Shown piece by piece: positions 32,788 through 40,351 of a stretch of 44,313 bases of DNA; position 1 is the stretch's first letter, and each line of letters opens with the position of its first letter. Source of the stretch: a virus; the IMG/VR virus record IMGVR_UViG_3300022939_000039, positions 1-44,313 of that record; one strand, written 5' to 3'. Made by a program: the position numbers and the translations under genes. Below the pieces are notes generated by a model, which worked only from the letters and a program-made list of their open reading frames with translations, had not been told where the DNA came from and did no database searches.

Positions 32788-33789
32788 ATGGCAATTAAGA
32801 AAAAAGATTTTAGTAGTATTAAAAAGAAGTTCTCAACTTCTGCAAAATACAAACCCCAAAGATTTTTTGATTTGGGTGAACAGTTCTTGGATGCTGTTGG
32901 TGTTCCTGGTCCTGCAATTGGACATTTAAATATGTTCTTAGGTCATTCAGATACAGGTAAAACTACTGCGTTGGTAAAGACTGCGGTTGATGCTCAACGA
33001 AGAGGTATGTTACCTGTGTTTATCATCACAGAACAGAAATGGTCTTTTGAACATGCAAAACTTATGGGTTTTGAATGTGAGGAAGTGGTTGATGAGGAAA
33101 CGGGTGAATTGGATTGGGATGGATTCTTTATCTTTAACAACAATTTTGAATACATTGAACAAATCACAGATTATATCAACGAACTATTAGATGCACAAGC
33201 AAAAGGTGAGTTAGAATATGATTTGTTGTTCTTATGGGATTCTGTAGGTTCAGTACCGTGTAAAATGACTTATGAAGGTAAAGGTGGTAAACAACACAAC
33301 GCGGCCACTTTAGCTGATAAGATTGGTATGGGTATCAACCAACGTATTTCAGGTTCTCGTAGAGCGGATTCAAAATATGAAAACACATTGGTTATTGTTA
33401 ATCAACCGTGGGTTGAACTACCTGACAATCCGTTTGGACAACCAAAGATTAAAGCTAAGGGTGGTGAGTCTATTTGGTTAAACTCGTCTTTGGTATTTTT
33501 ATTTGGTAATCAAAAAAATGCGGGTACCAACAAAATCACGGCAGTTAAAGACAAGAGAAAAGTTAAGTTTGCGACCAGAACTAAAGTATCTGTGATGAAA
33601 AACCATATTAATGGTTTGGGTTATGAAGATGGTAAAATCATCGTAACACCTCATGGATTTTTGGCTGGTAAAGATTCAACAGAAGAAAAGAAGTCTATTG
33701 AGGCGTATAAGTCTGAACAGGCGGACTATTGGAAAGAGGTCATCGGAACAGAGGGTGACTTCAAATTGGAAGAAGAAAAAGAAGTGTAA
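32788..33789 (+). CDS. uvsX: UvsX recombinase (RecA-like)
   Basis: A 333-residue RecA-family strand-exchange protein; T4 UvsX has 391. Walker A is LGHSDTGKTT (residues 51-60, Lys58), the catalytic Glu candidate lies in VFIITEQKWSFE, and Walker B is YDLLFLWDSVGSVPC. The segment NTLVIVNQPWVELPD corresponds to the L2-region Gln, and GGESIWLNSSLVFLF to the RecA 'kalkfyas' strand. The shorter C-terminus ends in Glu/Lys-rich sequence. It forms filaments on ssDNA displaced from gp32 and drives recombination-dependent replication; the mediator UvsY is not in this window. It is the second gene of the gp32 operon, behind an attenuator-like hairpin, and 18 bases before the RNase H gene. Confidence 0.95.
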   Translation: MAIKKKDFSSIKKKFSTSAKYKPQRFFDLGEQFLDAVGVPGPAIGHLNMFLGHSDTGKTTALVKTAVDAQRRGMLPVFIITEQKWSFEHAKLMGFECEEVVDEETGELDWDGFFIFNNNFEYIEQITDYINELLDAQAKGELEYDLLFLWDSVGSVPCKMTYEGKGGKQHNAATLADKIGMGINQRISGSRRADSKYENTLVIVNQPWVELPDNPFGQPKIKAKGGESIWLNSSLVFLFGNQKNAGTNKITAVKDKRKVKFATRTKVSVMKNHINGLGYEDGKIIVTPHGFLAGKDSTEEKKSIEAYKSEQADYWKEVIGTEGDFKLEEEKEV

Positions 33790-33807
33790 CCATTTAACAC
33801 AATAAAC

Positions 33808-34824
33808 GTGGTTAAAACATTATTAGTAGACGGAAATAATTTATTCAAAATAGGTTTTCACGGTGTTAGAGAATTCTATCACGAAGGAAAACATATTGGT
33901 GGAATTTATCATTTCGTTAATACTATCAGAAGGTTCTTAACTGAACACAACTATGACAAAGTAATCGTCTTTTGGGATGGAGAAAATAACTCCGCCCAAA
34001 GACGACTTATTTCCCCTGATTATAAACAAAACAGAAAACAAACATTAAACGAATCTAAGAGAGAATCGTTTGAATGGCAGATGCAACGCATTCAAGCATA
34101 TCTTGAGGAGATGTTTATACGTCAGGTATCCATAGAAGAAACTGAAAGTGATGATTTAATTGCATACTATTGTCAAATATCTGAAGACGAGTACAAAACC
34201 ATATTCTCTTCAGATAAAGACCTTACACAACTTATCTCAGAGAATGTTGAGGTGTACCAACCCATGAAGAAGATAACTCTTAAGAACGGAGATTTGGTAC
34301 CTCTAAAAGACATCTCAATACCCCATAGTAATATTGCAACATTTAAAATTATATCTGGTGATAAATCAGATAATATTGACGGTATTCAATATATGGGTGA
34401 AAAGACATTTGTTAAATTATTTCCTGACATAGTTGATAATACGGTATCTGTTGACGATATTAAACAACGTGCTGAGGAATTACACAAAACGGACAAAGAC
34501 AATCGAGCATTACAAAACCTTTTATCGGGTAAAACAAGAAAAGGGGTTTTTGGTGAAGAATTTTTTGATATTAACAAAAAACTCGTAGATTTGTCCAAAC
34601 CATTGCTAACTGAAGAGTCAAAGGAGACTATTGAACTTTACCATAAAGAAAATTTGGACCCCGATGGTAGAGGATATAAGAACCTAATGAGGATGATGAT
34701 GAGTGATGGAATTTTTAAGTACCTACCTAAACATGACAATGCTTGGGTAGAATTTTTAACACCTTTTATGAAACTTACTCGTAAAGAAAAAAGAAGATTT
34801 AAAAACAAAAAAAGAAAATTATGA
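33808..34824 (+). CDS. rnh: RNase H / 5'-3' exonuclease (T4 Rnh, FEN family)
   Basis: A 338-residue 5'-nuclease of the T4 RNase H/FEN-1 family (T4: 305) that removes RNA primers and flaps. Acidic metal-binding residues are visible in LLVDGNNLFKIGFHG, VIVFWDGENNSAQRRL, EETESDDLIAYYC, TIFSSDKDLTQL and the helix-turn segment ISGDKSDNIDGIQYMGEKT. The C-terminus is very basic (KEKRRFKNKKRKL), suitable for contact with DNA or the acidic tail of gp32. The start is GTG at 33808, chosen because it begins the conserved 'vkTLLVDGNN' sequence and no ATG lies nearby. The stop overlaps the next start (ATGA), so the downstream gene is translationally coupled. Confidence 0.93.
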   Translation: MVKTLLVDGNNLFKIGFHGVREFYHEGKHIGGIYHFVNTIRRFLTEHNYDKVIVFWDGENNSAQRRLISPDYKQNRKQTLNESKRESFEWQMQRIQAYLEEMFIRQVSIEETESDDLIAYYCQISEDEYKTIFSSDKDLTQLISENVEVYQPMKKITLKNGDLVPLKDISIPHSNIATFKIISGDKSDNIDGIQYMGEKTFVKLFPDIVDNTVSVDDIKQRAEELHKTDKDNRALQNLLSGKTRKGVFGEEFFDINKKLVDLSKPLLTEESKETIELYHKENLDPDGRGYKNLMRMMMSDGIFKYLPKHDNAWVEFLTPFMKLTRKEKRRFKNKKRKL

Positions 34825-35273
34825 AAGAAAAAAGTGACGTTACAAAGTTAGAGTTTTTGTTAACACTTAATGACAACATTGTAGTACAGAGATACTTCAA
34901 TGTTAGGGGGTACAATCCTAAGGCGAGAGCTAGTGTTGATTTGTACAATTTGGTAAGGTCTCTTTCTGAGAACATTCAGAAAGATTTAAAGACTAAAGCG
35001 TTGAATTATCTTAACGATAATGCTGAACAAATTTTTTCAAATCCTGACATTTTGGACACCTCAAACACGGACGGTCCTGAGAATTTTAATGTCTATATTA
35101 GGATAGGAGATGAGACAATTTGTCATAGAATATGGGACGCAAAGGTATACCCTCCAAAGACAAGATATACCGTAGACGTACGCCCACACCTAAAAAAGTT
35201 GCTTCGCGACTTGACTGACATTTTTTCATCGGAAAATTTATCTTACACCTACATGGACTATCAACTAGTTTAA
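34821..35273 (+). CDS. Unknown replication-operon protein (150 aa)
   Basis: I do not recognise this protein. It has 150 residues, a predicted strand-rich start (LEFLLTLNDNIVVQRYFNVR) with a central helical region (LVRSLSENIQKDLKTKALNY) and strands toward the end (FNVYIRIGDETICHRIWDAK, YTYMDYQLV). No zinc site, nucleotide-binding loop or membrane segment is seen. It overlaps the RNase H gene by 4 bases and precedes the helicase gp41 gene, so it is embedded in the replication operon and is likely to act in fork biology, for example as a helicase loader or accessory factor in the place where T4 has gp59; there is no sequence support for that identity. Confidence 0.75.
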   Translation: MKEKSDVTKLEFLLTLNDNIVVQRYFNVRGYNPKARASVDLYNLVRSLSENIQKDLKTKALNYLNDNAEQIFSNPDILDTSNTDGPENFNVYIRIGDETICHRIWDAKVYPPKTRYTVDVRPHLKKLLRDLTDIFSSENLSYTYMDYQLV

Positions 35274-35276
35274 CCA

Positions 35277-35283
35277 TATTTAT
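35277..35283 (+). promoter_or_regulatory. TATTTAT copy before gp41 gene
   Basis: TATTTAT starts 4 bases after the stop codon of the 150-residue gene and lies 33 bases before the ATG at 35317. It matches the 32-37 base spacing class, though gp41 is a replication gene in T4, so late-phase use is uncertain. Confidence 0.4.
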
Positions 35284-35316
35284 ATTCTACACACAAAGAT
35301 TAAAGCTTAATAAATT

Positions 35317-36723
35317 ATGTCAAAAGAAAAGAATTTTGGATACCTCGGAAACACATTTCAACTACAACTTCTTAACAACATTATCCTATACAAGGATTTT
35401 GCGAATTCTATCGTAGATGTTCTCGAACCAAAGTACTTTGACAATCAATATTTTAAGTTAATCATGCAGATGACGAAGGAGTACTATCAGAAGTACGAAC
35501 ACACTCCTTCATTTTCAACTTTAGAACAGATTACAAAGTCCGAAGTAACATCTCCAATGGCTCAAAAAATGGTCCTGGATATGATTGGGCAAGTAAAAGA
35601 GGCTTCAAACGAGGGTCACCAATACGTTCAAGAGAAGTCTTTAAAGTTCTGTAAACAACAAGAACTTCAGAAGGTAATGACCAAAGCTCAAAAGATTATC
35701 GACAAAGGTGATTTTGAGTCATACGACCACTTAGAAGAGATGGTTCGTGAAGCATTACAGGTAGGTGAAGTTGATTCTGGAACTGCAGATGTTTTCTTTA
35801 ATTTGGATGAGGTTTTGGATGACGATTTCCGTCACCCGATTCCGATGGGTATTGTCGGTATTGACAACCTACTAAAAGGTGGGTTGGCAAAAGGTGAGAT
35901 TGGAGTAATACTGGCACCTACTGGTGTTGGTAAAACAACGGTCTTAAGTAAGATATCCAACAACGCATTTAACTTGGGTTACAATGTGTTACAGATATTC
36001 TTTGAGGACAATCCTAAAATTATCCAAAGAAAACACTTCACTATGTGGACAAAGATTGCTCCTGACAATCTGTCATTACATAAAGAAGATGTTTTAAATA
36101 AAGTAAGACAGATTAAGGAAAATGCTTCAAATAGACTGGTCTTAAAAAAATTACCGTCAGACACATTAACCATGAATCAGATTAAAAATCAGATTCGTAA
36201 AATGATTGCTGAAGGTAATAAGATAGATATGGTTGTTTTGGATTATATTGATTGTGTCGTTCCTGATAAAAATTTAGGGGACGAATGGAAAAGTGAAGGT
36301 TCAGTAATGAGAGGTTTTGAAGCGATGTGTCATGAGTTAGACATTGTTGGATGGACTGCAACACAAGGTAACCGTTCCTCTATTTCATCAGAGGTGGTTA
36401 CGACTGACCAAATGGGTGGTTCTATCAAAAAAGCACAAGTTGGTCACGTAATTATTTCTGTTGCAAAATCATTACAACAGAAAGAAATGAATTTGGCTAC
36501 AATCGCAATCACCAAATCTCGTATTGGTAAAGACGGTATCGTGTTTGAAAATTGTAAGTTCGACAACGAGATGATGGAAATCGATACAGAATCAAGTGTT
36601 ACTTTCTTAGGTTTAGAAGAACAAAAAGAAGAAAGAAACAAAGACCGTATCAAAGAATTATTGGAGAAACGTAAGAATAGAGAAAATTCTAACAACAACA
36701 ATCAAACTCCAAACATTAAATAA
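35317..36723 (+). CDS. 41: Replicative DNA helicase gp41-like (DnaB family)
   Basis: A 468-residue hexameric replicative helicase; T4 gp41 has 475. The N-terminal domain (about residues 1-150) is helical, as in DnaB. The C-terminal RecA-like motor begins at MGIVGIDNLLKGGLAKGEIG, with Walker A APTGVGKTT (residues 200-208, Lys206), Walker B MVVLDYIDCVVP and the DnaB-type motif GWTATQGNRSS, followed by MGGSIKKAQVGHVIISVA and TIAITKSRIGKDG. The C-terminus is charged and Asn-rich (KDRIKELLEKRKN then NSNNNNQ), probably a flexible tail for primase or gp32 contact. It unwinds ahead of the gp43 polymerase. No primase gene is visible in this window. Confidence 0.95.
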   Translation: MSKEKNFGYLGNTFQLQLLNNIILYKDFANSIVDVLEPKYFDNQYFKLIMQMTKEYYQKYEHTPSFSTLEQITKSEVTSPMAQKMVLDMIGQVKEASNEGHQYVQEKSLKFCKQQELQKVMTKAQKIIDKGDFESYDHLEEMVREALQVGEVDSGTADVFFNLDEVLDDDFRHPIPMGIVGIDNLLKGGLAKGEIGVILAPTGVGKTTVLSKISNNAFNLGYNVLQIFFEDNPKIIQRKHFTMWTKIAPDNLSLHKEDVLNKVRQIKENASNRLVLKKLPSDTLTMNQIKNQIRKMIAEGNKIDMVVLDYIDCVVPDKNLGDEWKSEGSVMRGFEAMCHELDIVGWTATQGNRSSISSEVVTTDQMGGSIKKAQVGHVIISVAKSLQQKEMNLATIAITKSRIGKDGIVFENCKFDNEMMEIDTESSVTFLGLEEQKEERNKDRIKELLEKRKNRENSNNNNQTPNIK

Positions 36724-36740
36724 AATACAAAGAAAATATT

Positions 36741-38021
36741 ATGGAAAGTTTAATTAGTCAGGTAAGTAAAGACATTCGTTATGTCATTAAAAGAAGCGGA
36801 GATAAAGTCCCATTTCAAACAGAAAAAATTGAAAGGGCAATCCTAAGTGCTATGGAAAGTATAGATAGAGTAGATGAAGAAGCTGCGGAAAGAATCGCAA
36901 GAATATCTACAAAAGCTCTATTCAGAAATAATAAAGATAATGTTCCACATGTTGATGAAATTCACGATATGGTGGAGAACAAACTAATGGATAACGGTTT
37001 AAATGAGATTGCTAAAGAATACATCATTTATCGTTCTAAACATAGACCAAACATTTTTGCAAAAAGAGTAAACCTTAAACCTTATGACTACCCAAGTTTA
37101 AATGAGTATGTCGATGCTATTCGTCATTCATATTGGGTACATACTGAGTTTAATTTTACTTCAGATATTCAGGACTATAAAGTTCACTTAAGTGAAAAAG
37201 AAAAATCAGCAGTTGAAAGAGCTATGTTGGCAATTTCACAAATTGAGGTTGCGGTTAAAACGTTTTGGGGTGATATCTACAAAAGAATGCCAAAACCTGA
37301 AATCGGAAATGTTGGTGCTACGTTTGCTGAGTCTGAAGTTAGACACGCAGATGCGTATTCACATTTAATTCAATTGTTAGGTCTTAATAATGAGTTTGAA
37401 AACTTATTACAAGTACCAGCAATTCGTAGAAGAATTAAATACTTAGAAAAATCTATATCAAATTCTAAGTCAGTTGAAAACAAAGAATACTTTGAATCTG
37501 TTGTATTATTCTCAATGTTCGTAGAAAACGTATCATTATTCTCACAATTTTTAGTTATGTTGTCTTTCAACAAACATAAAAATATGTTAAAAGGTATTAG
37601 TAATGCGGTTGAGGCAACATCAAAAGAGGAAAATATTCATGCTGAGTTTGGATTTGATTTGGTAAATCTAATCAAAGAAGAAAACCCATCATGGTGGACA
37701 GAAGAGTTAAAAGATGATTTGGTAAACGCAACAATGGAGGCGTATGAAGCGGAAAGTGAGATTGTAGATTGGATTTTTGAAAAGGGAGATTTAGATTTCT
37801 TGACAAAAGCTGAGACAATGGAGTTTATTAAAAATAGATTTAATATATCATTAAACTCTATTGGTATTGACAGTATTTTTGAAATCAGAGAACCTTTGTT
37901 AGAAACAACAGAATGGTTTGATGATGAAATTCTAACTACCAAACACACAGATTTCTTCAACAAAAGAAGTATTAACTATAGTAAGAAATCAAAATCAATT
38001 ACGTCAAACGACTTATTTTAA
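36741..38021 (+). CDS. nrdB: Ribonucleotide reductase class I radical subunit NrdB with N-terminal ATP-cone
   Basis: A 426-residue small subunit of class I ribonucleotide reductase. Residues about 12-105 are an ATP-cone (YVIKRSGDKVPFQTEKIERA, VPHVDEIHDMVENKLMDNGL, AKEYIIYRSKHRPN), the regulatory domain normally on NrdA. The ferritin-like body carries the dimetal ligands Glu169, Glu199 and His202 (ESEVRHADAY), Glu262 (FVENVSLF), Glu297 and His300 (KEENIHAEFG); Tyr206 sits at the radical Tyr position. The C-terminus ends SNDLF and should dock to NrdA. ATP-cones on NrdB are known from a small group including Leeuwenhoekiella (Flavobacteriia), where dATP inhibits by making NrdB tetramers. The nrdA gene follows by 24 bases, so order is B-A, the reverse of usual. 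Confidence 0.95.
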   Translation: MESLISQVSKDIRYVIKRSGDKVPFQTEKIERAILSAMESIDRVDEEAAERIARISTKALFRNNKDNVPHVDEIHDMVENKLMDNGLNEIAKEYIIYRSKHRPNIFAKRVNLKPYDYPSLNEYVDAIRHSYWVHTEFNFTSDIQDYKVHLSEKEKSAVERAMLAISQIEVAVKTFWGDIYKRMPKPEIGNVGATFAESEVRHADAYSHLIQLLGLNNEFENLLQVPAIRRRIKYLEKSISNSKSVENKEYFESVVLFSMFVENVSLFSQFLVMLSFNKHKNMLKGISNAVEATSKEENIHAEFGFDLVNLIKEENPSWWTEELKDDLVNATMEAYEAESEIVDWIFEKGDLDFLTKAETMEFIKNRFNISLNSIGIDSIFEIREPLLETTEWFDDEILTTKHTDFFNKRSINYSKKSKSITSNDLF

Positions 38022-38045
38022 AAAAAACAATAATAAAAAATTAAT

Positions 38046-39752
38046 ATGAAAGATAGAAAACCTTTTGATTGGATTAATGAAGAATCGGTAACGTTTCTAC
38101 AAAGAGGGTATTTAAGTGAAGGTGAAGAACCTTTAGAAAGAATTAGAACAATTGCTGAACATGCAGAAAAGTTGTTAGGTATCGAGGGTTTTGCAGATAA
38201 ATTCTACGACTACATGGGTAGAGGATGGTATTCTTTATCATCACCAGTGTGGGCAAACTTTGGAAAAAGAAGAGGTTTACCTGTAAGTTGTTTCGGGTCT
38301 AACATCGGAGATAACATCGAGTCAATCTTATATACACAGGCTGAGGTCGGTGAAATGAGTAAGATGGGTGGAGGTACCTCAGGTTACTTTGGTAACATTA
38401 GAGAAAGAGGTGCTGAAATTACTGACAATGGTCACGCACCTGGTTCAGTACACTTTATGAACTTATTTGAGAGTGTTGTTGATAACATTTCACAAGGTTC
38501 AACACGTAGAGGTAGATTCTCACCTTATCTTCCTGTAGAACATCCTGATATTATGGAGTTCTTGGAGATTGGTACTGAGGGTTTCCCTATTCAAGATTTG
38601 ACACACGCAGTTACTGTGACTGACAAGTTTATGGAAGAAATGATTGCAGGTGATGATGAAAAGAGAGCAATTTGGGCTAAAGTTATTCAAAGACGTGGGG
38701 AGATTGGTTACCCATATATTATGTTCCACGACACAATGAACAACAAGACTGTAGATGTTTATAAAGACAAAGGAGCTACAATCTACAATTCAAACTTATG
38801 TTCTGAAATTGCACTTCACAACTCTGAAGAAGAGTCATTTGTTTGTGTATTGTCATCAATGAATGTTCTTCACTATGATGAGTGGAAAGACACAGACGCG
38901 GTTGAGACTATGACTATGTTCTTAGATGCTGTTGTAACTGAATTCTTAACTAAGATTGAGGACATCAGAGATAACGGAACTATCGAAGGTAAGAGAGGTT
39001 TCTTCTACTTGGAGAAAGCTTACAACTTCGCTAAGAGACAAAGAGCGTTGGGTCTTGGTGTATTGGGTTGGCACTCACTTCTGCAAAAGAGAGGTCTACC
39101 ATTTGACACAAGAGACACTGCAAGGTTGAATGTTGAGGTATTTAAACTTATCAAAGAAAAGTCTTATAAAGCATCTGAAGAATTGGCGACAATGTTTGGT
39201 GAACCTGAATACTTAAAAGGTTACGGTAGAAGAAATGTTACGTTGAACGCTATTGCACCAACGACATCTTCAGCGTTTATCTTAGGTCAAGTATCACAAT
39301 CAATTGAACCTATTTGGTCCAACTGTTATGTGAAGGATGTTGCTAAGATGAAGGTAACCATTAAGAACCCTGTTCTTAAAGAGTTATTAGATGAGTTAGG
39401 TCAAAATACCAAGGCAGTTTGGAACAGTATCAAACAAAACGATGGTTCAGTACAACACTTAGATTTTTTGAGTGATGAACAGAAAGAAGTCTTTAGAACT
39501 TTTGCTGAAATTAATCAGTCATCAATTATTAATCAAGCTGCGGTTCGTCAAGATTATATCGACCAATCACAGTCATTAAACTTAATGATTTCACCTGACA
39601 TGCCGACAAGGGATGTTAACAAACTTCTTATTGAAGCTTGGCAGTTGGGAGTTAAGACATTATACTACCAACACTCAATGAATTCAGCTCAAGCTTTCGC
39701 AAGAAAGAAGTTGGGATTGAATGACCTTCACTGTGTGGCATGTGAAGGATAA
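38046..39752 (+). CDS. nrdA: Ribonucleotide reductase class I catalytic subunit NrdA (short, no ATP-cone)
   Basis: A 568-residue catalytic subunit, much shorter than T4 NrdA (754). It reduces ribonucleoside diphosphates to deoxyribonucleotides for phage DNA. Redox cysteines Cys82 (GLPVSCFGSN) and Cys267 (FVCVLSS), the active-site Asn250-Leu-Cys252-Ser-Glu254 (NSNLCSEI), the radical-transfer pair Tyr540-Tyr541 (TLYYQHSMNSAQ) and a C-terminal Cys563-x-x-Cys566 (DLHCVACEG) are all present, so it should be active. It begins directly at the catalytic barrel (KPFDWINEESVTFLQRGYLS), with no ATP-cone, matching the cone on the partner NrdB. Overall activity control has thus moved to the radical subunit. 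A strong terminator lies 59 bases downstream. Confidence 0.96.
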   Translation: MKDRKPFDWINEESVTFLQRGYLSEGEEPLERIRTIAEHAEKLLGIEGFADKFYDYMGRGWYSLSSPVWANFGKRRGLPVSCFGSNIGDNIESILYTQAEVGEMSKMGGGTSGYFGNIRERGAEITDNGHAPGSVHFMNLFESVVDNISQGSTRRGRFSPYLPVEHPDIMEFLEIGTEGFPIQDLTHAVTVTDKFMEEMIAGDDEKRAIWAKVIQRRGEIGYPYIMFHDTMNNKTVDVYKDKGATIYNSNLCSEIALHNSEEESFVCVLSSMNVLHYDEWKDTDAVETMTMFLDAVVTEFLTKIEDIRDNGTIEGKRGFFYLEKAYNFAKRQRALGLGVLGWHSLLQKRGLPFDTRDTARLNVEVFKLIKEKSYKASEELATMFGEPEYLKGYGRRNVTLNAIAPTTSSAFILGQVSQSIEPIWSNCYVKDVAKMKVTIKNPVLKELLDELGQNTKAVWNSIKQNDGSVQHLDFLSDEQKEVFRTFAEINQSSIINQAAVRQDYIDQSQSLNLMISPDMPTRDVNKLLIEAWQLGVKTLYYQHSMNSAQAFARKKLGLNDLHCVACEG

Positions 39753-39763
39753 TAGATAAAATA

Positions 39764-39796
39764 TCAGAAGAAATGAAAACTCAAAATATCTTCTGA
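39764..39796 (+). other. Inverted repeat after nrdA
   Basis: TCAGAAGA (39764-39771) and TCTTCTGA (39789-39796) form an 8-bp stem with a 17-base loop between nrdA and the terminator at 39811. With no T tract it is unlikely to terminate by itself; it may protect the 3' end or be a regulator site. Confidence 0.45.
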
Positions 39797-39810
39797 GGTT
39801 AAGGAAGGGA

Positions 39811-39839
39811 AAAAAGGTCAGATACGTCTGACCTTTTTT
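39811..39839 (+). terminator. Rho-independent terminator after nrdA
   Basis: AAAAAGGTCAGA (39811-39822), loop TACG and TCTGACCTTTTT (39827-39838) form a 12-bp stem with a T tail and tetraloop. It ends the replication block and, with the A tract on the left side, may work in both directions. Confidence 0.85.
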
Positions 39840-39871
39840 ATTATGGGTTTAGATAAAATAACCTGTGATTA

Positions 39872-39878
39872 TATTTAT
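39872..39878 (+). promoter_or_regulatory. Putative late promoter heptamer just before gp25 gene
   Basis: TATTTAT (extended TATATTTAT) lies only 5 bases before the ATG at 39884. If it is a -10-type element, transcription would start at about the start codon, giving a leaderless mRNA. Confidence 0.45.
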
Positions 39879-39883
39879 GGAAT

Positions 39884-40345
39884 ATGGCAGACGGTAAAAC
39901 ATATGGTGTATTTTTCCCATTTAGGGATAGTGAACGTGGAGACTACGTAACCTTAACTCAAACTTCTGAGGATGAGATTAGGGCGGATTTGTTACACTTA
40001 ATATTAACTCGTAAAGGTAGTAGGTATTATTTACCTGATTTTGGCACACGAATTTATGAGTTTATTTTTGAACCATTAGATGGTCCAACATTTGATTCTA
40101 TTAAAGCGGATATCAGACAAGCGGTTGAAAAATACATACCAAACTTACAAATAAACAATATCACTGTTGAGCCATATTTAGACTCTGAACCATTACCTGG
40201 TGAAATTAACTATGAAGAGTTGGGTAACCAAATCTTTAAGATACCAGGACGAGGGACTGAAGAGTACACTGCGAAATTGAGAATAGATTATTCTATAGTT
40301 AATGGAACATTTTCATCTAAAGATTTCGTAATAATTAATATTTAA
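39884..40345 (+). CDS. 25: Baseplate wedge protein gp25-like
   Basis: A 153-residue protein of the gp25 family (T4: 132), a small lysozyme-like-folded protein conserved in all contractile tails that starts sheath assembly on the baseplate. The diagnostic segment is EIRADLLHLILTRKGSRYYL, then PDFGTRIYEFIFEPLDGPTF, matching the 'v...I...l.T..GeR..rPdfG..l...lFep' pattern. Residues 125-153 form extra strands. The gene is first in an operon with gp6 (6 bases apart), the same pairing as in T4. Its start codon is 5 bases from a late heptamer. Confidence 0.93.
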   Translation: MADGKTYGVFFPFRDSERGDYVTLTQTSEDEIRADLLHLILTRKGSRYYLPDFGTRIYEFIFEPLDGPTFDSIKADIRQAVEKYIPNLQINNITVEPYLDSEPLPGEINYEELGNQIFKIPGRGTEEYTAKLRIDYSIVNGTFSSKDFVIINI

Positions 40346-40351
40346 TAGTAT

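Noticed and set aside
35211-35239. TTGACT upstream of gp41 as a sigma70-type promoter
   Set aside because: At a spacing of 17 the -10 position reads AAATTT, not TATAAT-like, and the site lies within the preceding coding region.
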